Assembly: GCA_029821755.1 (NCBI GenBank)
Contig: JALGSV010000006.1
Coordinates: 62,001 to 126,000, forward strand
DNA from: Candidatus Zipacnadum vermilionense
GTDB taxonomy: Bacteria > Armatimonadota > Zipacnadia > Zipacnadales > Zipacnadaceae
DNA: 64,000 bases
Direction of reading: 5' to 3'
Shown here piece by piece: positions 61,006 to 64,000 of the stretch. Every line of letters starts with the position of its first letter. Within the stretch, counting starts at the first letter, position 1. The position numbers and the translations under genes are program-made. Below the pieces are notes generated by a model. It was not told where the DNA came from and made no database searches. It was given only the letters and a program-made list of their open reading frames with translations.

Positions 61006-62892
61006 TTGGACCTGACCCAGAAACCCAGCGAGCATCCTTCCGTAGTCGAAGCCTACGAGACCGTGCACGAGGCGGACCTGAGCAACACCGTGGACCGCAT
61101 GGTGGCGCAGGGCGTACGCTGCCAGTTCTGCGAGGGCGGCATCCGCTGCTCCATCTGTTCCCAAGGCCCCTGCCGCATCCTCCCCCGCGCCCCGCGCGGC
61201 GTCTGCGGCATCGACGCCGACGCCCTGGCCATGCGCAACCTGATCCACCTGAACATCATGGGCATCGCGGCCTATAGCCACCACACCCGCGAGGTCGCCC
61301 GCACCCTCAAGGCCACCGCTCAGGGCAAGACTCCCTTCTCCCTCAAGGAGCCCGAGAAGCTGGCCTCCGTCTGCGCCATGCTGGGCGTGGAGGGCAGTAC
61401 CGTAGAGGAGCAGGCTATTGGCCTGGCTGACAAGATGGTGGAGGAGCTGAACCGGGACTACTACGACGAGTCGCTCATGGTCGAGGCCCTGGCCCCCGAG
61501 GGCCGCAAGGCGCTCTGGCGCAAGCTAGACATTTTCCCCGGCGGGCCGCTGGCCGAGATCCAGGCAGCCACCACCCGGGCTATGACCAACATCGATGGCG
61601 ACTTCGTCTCCCTAGCTCTGACCGGCCTGCGCTTGGGCGTCTCCAGCGCCTACGGAGCGCTAGCTCCGCTGGAGCTGGCCCAGGACATTCTCTTCGGTAC
61701 CCCGCGGCCGCATGCCGCCAAGGTCGACCTGGGCATCCTCGACCCGGACTACGTCAACGTCATGCCCAACGGCCACATGCCCTTCGTCGGTTTCGCCCTG
61801 GTGCAGGTTGCCCACAAGCCGGCGAACCAGGAGAAGGCCCGGGCCGCCGGGGCTAAGGGGCTGCACATCGTCGGCTCCATCGAGACCGGCCAGGAGATGC
61901 TCCAGCGCCTGCCCGTAGATGACGTCTTCGTCGGTCTCACCGGCAACTGGATTACCCTGGAGTACGCCCTCGGCACCGGCGCGGTGGACCTGCTGGCCGC
62001 CGACATGAACTGCACTCCGCCGCACATCAAGGAGGTCGCCGATCAGTTCGGCACCGTCGTCAAGGCCGTCTCGGAGGTGATCGGTGTGCCCGGCGTGGAG
62101 CACATGAACTACCGGCCGGAGACCGCGGAGGAGTTGGCCCAGGCCCTCGTCGACCTAGCCATCGAGAACTTCCCCAAGCGCAAGGTCATGCCGCACCATC
62201 CGGTGGAGCGCACCCAGGAGATCCTGACCGGCTTCTCCAACGAGGCGCTCATCGAGGCCCTGGGCGGCACGCTCGACCCGCTGCTGGAGGCCATCAAGAG
62301 CGGCGCTGTCCGCGGCATCGCCGCGCTGGTGAGCTGCACCACGCTCAAGAACGGTCCCCACGATTCCATGACGGTCAACGTGGCGCGGGAGTTGATTAAG
62401 CGCAACATTCTGGTACTCTCCGCCGGCTGTGGCAACGCGGCGACCCAGGTGGCGGGGCTCAATTCGCTCTCCGCGCAGAAGTTGGCCGGCCCCAAGCTGC
62501 GCCCGGTCCTGGAGATGCTCGGCATCCCACCGGTGCTCAGCTTCGGCACTTGCACCGACTGCGGGCGGCTGGCTCTGCTGGTCGGGGCAGTAGCGGACGC
62601 CCTGGGCGTGGATACCGACAAGCTGCCGATAGTGGTGACGGCCCCAGAGTACATGGAGCAGAAGGCGACCATCGACGCGCTCTCCGCACTGGCGCTGGGT
62701 CTGTATACCCACATCAGCCCGGCGCCCTTCATCAGCGGGGCGCCGGCCTTGGGCAAGCTGCTCACGGAGGACCTGGAGGGCATCACCGGCGCCAAGGTCG
62801 CCCTGGGCGAGGACCCGGCCGAGGTAGCGGAGGCGATGGCCCAGCACATCGACGACAAGCGGACCGGCCTGGGGCTGTCCTGCGAGGTGTAG
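61006..62892 (+). CDS. CooS-like Ni-Fe-S protein (anaerobic CO dehydrogenase family), altered C-cluster ligands
   Basis: 628 residues, full CooS length. B-cluster cysteines 48, 51, 56 and 67 are present. The D-cluster region is Cys39-x2-Cys42 (CQFC), not the Cys39/Cys47 pair; residue 47 is Arg. A Cys-x2-Cys D-cluster with [2Fe-2S] is known from Desulfovibrio vulgaris CODH. C-cluster ligands His257 (NGHMPF), Cys336 (DMNCTP), Cys444 (VSCTTL), Cys475 (AGCGN) and Cys516 (FGTCTDC) are kept. The motif matching CooS G-I-C-C-T-G-N-E reads GSIETGQE, so the Cys295-equivalent is Glu293. Lys553 is kept. The start is TTG, ten bases after AAGGAG. No cooC or acs genes are near. CO oxidation is therefore uncertain. 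Confidence 0.88.
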   Translation: MDLTQKPSEHPSVVEAYETVHEADLSNTVDRMVAQGVRCQFCEGGIRCSICSQGPCRILPRAPRGVCGIDADALAMRNLIHLNIMGIAAYSHHTREVARTLKATAQGKTPFSLKEPEKLASVCAMLGVEGSTVEEQAIGLADKMVEELNRDYYDESLMVEALAPEGRKALWRKLDIFPGGPLAEIQAATTRAMTNIDGDFVSLALTGLRLGVSSAYGALAPLELAQDILFGTPRPHAAKVDLGILDPDYVNVMPNGHMPFVGFALVQVAHKPANQEKARAAGAKGLHIVGSIETGQEMLQRLPVDDVFVGLTGNWITLEYALGTGAVDLLAADMNCTPPHIKEVADQFGTVVKAVSEVIGVPGVEHMNYRPETAEELAQALVDLAIENFPKRKVMPHHPVERTQEILTGFSNEALIEALGGTLDPLLEAIKSGAVRGIAALVSCTTLKNGPHDSMTVNVARELIKRNILVLSAGCGNAATQVAGLNSLSAQKLAGPKLRPVLEMLGIPPVLSFGTCTDCGRLALLVGAVADALGVDTDKLPIVVTAPEYMEQKATIDALSALALGLYTHISPAPFISGAPALGKLLTEDLEGITGAKVALGEDPAEVAEAMAQHIDDKRTGLGLSCEV

Positions 62893-62896
62893 GGAG

Positions 62897-62952
62897 CCTC
62901 ACCCCCTGCCCCCTCCCTGCGCACGTTCCGTGCGCTTTGCAGGGGAGGGGGT
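62897..62952. repeat. C/T-rich palindrome with inner hairpin
   Basis: CCCCCTGCCCCCTCCC, then GCGCAC/GTGCGC around GTTCC, then GGGGAGGGGG. It is nearly the same as 4471-4525 and follows the CooS-like stop codon by four bases. Confidence 0.7.
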
Positions 62953-62964
62953 ACAGGAAGATCA

Positions 62965-63031
62965 GGGGGGCCGGACAGGTGGCTCGCGCCGGAACGGCGC
63001 GAGAGCGAACCTAGCCGGCCCCCCTTTGTTT
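62965..63031 (+). terminator. Nested hairpin terminator after the CooS-like gene
   Basis: The outer stem is GGGGGGCCGG (62965-62974) with CCGGCCCCCC (63015-63024), followed by TTTGTTT. The inner stem is CTCGCGCCG (62983-62991), loop GAA, CGGCGCGAG (62995-63003). It sits between converging genes. Its plan equals that at 49624-49677. Confidence 0.75.
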
Positions 63032-63035
63032 GCTC

Positions 63036-63296
63036 CTAAGGCAACCTGTCGTTCAGTTCGCTCTCCGTCATCCCCGCCACCCGCACCACCTTATTCCTGG
63101 CCCTCTCGCCCGCCACGATCTCCAACTCGCTCGCCCGCACCTCCAACTGCTTCGCCAGGAACTTCAACAGCGCCTCATTCGCCGCGCCTTCCACCGGCGG
63201 CGCCTGCAGGCGAACCACCAGCGCCTCCCCTCGCTTGCCGCCCCATTCGGTCTTGCTCGCGCGAGGAATGACCCGGATCTTGAGGGTCGCACTCAC
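63036..63296 (-). CDS. DUF167/YggU-family protein
   Basis: 86 residues: KIRVIPRASKTEWGGKRGE, VRLQAPPVEGAANEALLKF and LEIVAGERARNKVVRV are the family signature. Function is unknown; the fold is a small alpha/beta protein in the cytoplasm. The start GTG at 63296 overlaps the stop of the CAAX protease gene (GTGA), giving a coupled pair. Confidence 0.93.
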   Translation of the reverse strand: MSATLKIRVIPRASKTEWGGKRGEALVVRLQAPPVEGAANEALLKFLAKQLEVRASELEIVAGERARNKVVRVAGMTESELNDRLP

Positions 63297-64000
63297 AGCG
63301 CCATCACCGCATACATCAGCGTGAATACCAGAGTGTTGTGCAGTACGTGGACGAGGATGCAGGGGATGATTGAGCGAGTGTTCTCGTAGAGGAGCCCCAG
63401 GGCGAAGCCCAGGGCGACGACCAGCAGGGCGGCGGCGCTGGGAGTGGGCAAGTGCGCCCCCGTGAAGGCGAGCGCGCTGACCATCGCTGCCCAGCCCGGC
63501 GAGAACAGCCGCCGCAGCCCCCCGTAGAGGAAACCCCGGAAGATGATCTCCTCCACCACCGGGGCGATCACGCACACCAGCACGAAGTACAGTGCATACG
63601 CCGCCGGGGTATCGTGGCCGCGCAGGAAGACGCTCGCGGAGGCCAGATAGCTATATGAGACGTACAGGCCCAGCGGCGCCAGCAGGAACAGCATCAGTGC
63701 ATAGACTCGCAGGGCCGACCACACCGTGGCCCCGGCAGCTAGCGGCCGCAGCCCCAGCAGACGCCCCGCCTGCGCGCTTACCCCCGCCCTCCGCCACGCC
63801 ATCAGCACTGCCGGTCCCATGTACAGCAGGTACGCCACCAGCATGATCAGGGCCGGGAGCGGCCCGGCGGCCGCTCGTCCCCAGGGCAGCAGACTCCGCC
63901 CCACGCTCACCGCCACCATCAGGAAGACCATGACGGCGATAACCTCGGTCGCCTCCCACAGCCCCCACGGCACCCGTAGCGGCGCTCGCCAACGCCGCGG
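63293..64000 (-). CDS. CAAX (CPBP-family) membrane protease, N-terminus beyond window edge
   Basis: At least 235 residues remain open to the right edge, so the true start is outside or at an uncertain codon. About six membrane segments carry the CPBP/Abi motifs: VVEEIIFRGFLYGG (Glu-Glu and Arg), FTGAHLP (His) and HVLHNTLVF (His, Asn). It is an intramembrane glutamate-type metalloprotease-like protein. Substrates are unknown. It is coupled to the DUF167 gene. Confidence 0.88.
   Translation of the reverse strand, partial: PRRWRAPLRVPWGLWEATEVIAVMVFLMVAVSVGRSLLPWGRAAAGPLPALIMLVAYLLYMGPAVLMAWRRAGVSAQAGRLLGLRPLAAGATVWSALRVYALMLFLLAPLGLYVSYSYLASASVFLRGHDTPAAYALYFVLVCVIAPVVEEIIFRGFLYGGLRRLFSPGWAAMVSALAFTGAHLPTPSAAALLVVALGFALGLLYENTRSIIPCILVHVLHNTLVFTLMYAVMAL

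Overview
The window is a 64 kb piece of a GC-rich bacterial chromosome. It is densely coded and has no rRNA, tRNA or CRISPR array that I could find. The gene mix points to an uncultured, probably anaerobic or facultative, Armatimonadota-like (or Planctomycetota/Hydrogenedentota-like) bacterium. That mix includes several uroporphyrinogen-decarboxylase-like genes beside sugar genes, a copper-amine-oxidase-N stalk protein, a DUF1844 protein, a long-form hibernation factor and an anaerobic CO-dehydrogenase-like gene. The phylum is inference only; TGA clearly serves as a normal stop.

Layout. 1-3.1 kb (minus): L-asparaginase II (cut by the edge), a DUF1844 protein, a zinc alcohol dehydrogenase and the preQ0 genes queC-queD. 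3.2-16.4 kb (minus): a carbohydrate-catabolism-like cluster with a DapA-like aldolase, a 1159-aa secreted heparinase-like protein, two UroD-like proteins (one split by an in-frame TGA), a beta-propeller glycosidase, an iron alcohol dehydrogenase, a HEPN-like protein, a sorbitol-dehydrogenase-like enzyme and an FGGY sugar kinase. 16.7-23.7 kb (plus): peroxiredoxin, a lipoprotein, dnaE and hisD. 23.8-24.8 kb (minus): hibernation factor and cold-shock protein. 25-38 kb (plus): pdxS, a glycosyltransferase group, a glyoxalase-like protein, two tandem OFA-type transporters, pdxT, a restriction-like nuclease apparently inserted at the 3' end of pdxT, a sugar nucleotidyltransferase, MscS and two envelope proteins. 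38-46.9 kb: phosphoribosyltransferase, comEC, a response regulator, a degenerate GGDEF protein, membrane proteins and an orphan ilvN. 47-55.7 kb (plus): a homocitrate/isopropylmalate-synthase-like enzyme, an M42 peptidase, a Lon-like protease, a YhaM-like nuclease, and an ECF sigma/anti-sigma pair with a secretin-N-like protein. 55.7-59.2 kb (minus): a SRPBCC protein, a HAD phosphatase, a third UroD-like protein and a sugar isomerase-like protein. 59.4-62.9 kb (plus): a TetR regulator, a ferredoxin, a DsrE-like protein and a CooS-like Ni-Fe-S protein. The window ends with a DUF167 protein and a CAAX protease on the minus strand.

The most unusual parts are these. (1) The CooS-like enzyme keeps five of the six expected C-cluster ligands but has Ile-Glu where CooS has Cys-Cys, and carries a Cys-x2-Cys D-cluster motif. 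It lies in an operon with an atypical ferredoxin and a DsrE-like protein under a TetR gene. (2) The single-gene nuclease insertion is flanked by a 44-bp imperfect duplication of the pdxT 3' end. (3) Several families of dispersed palindromic elements occur, including a two-hairpin element of about 150 bp in three copies. One copy of another family sits in frame inside a membrane-protein gene and encodes 21 residues. (4) There is an apparent ATA start codon in an ATAA gene overlap.
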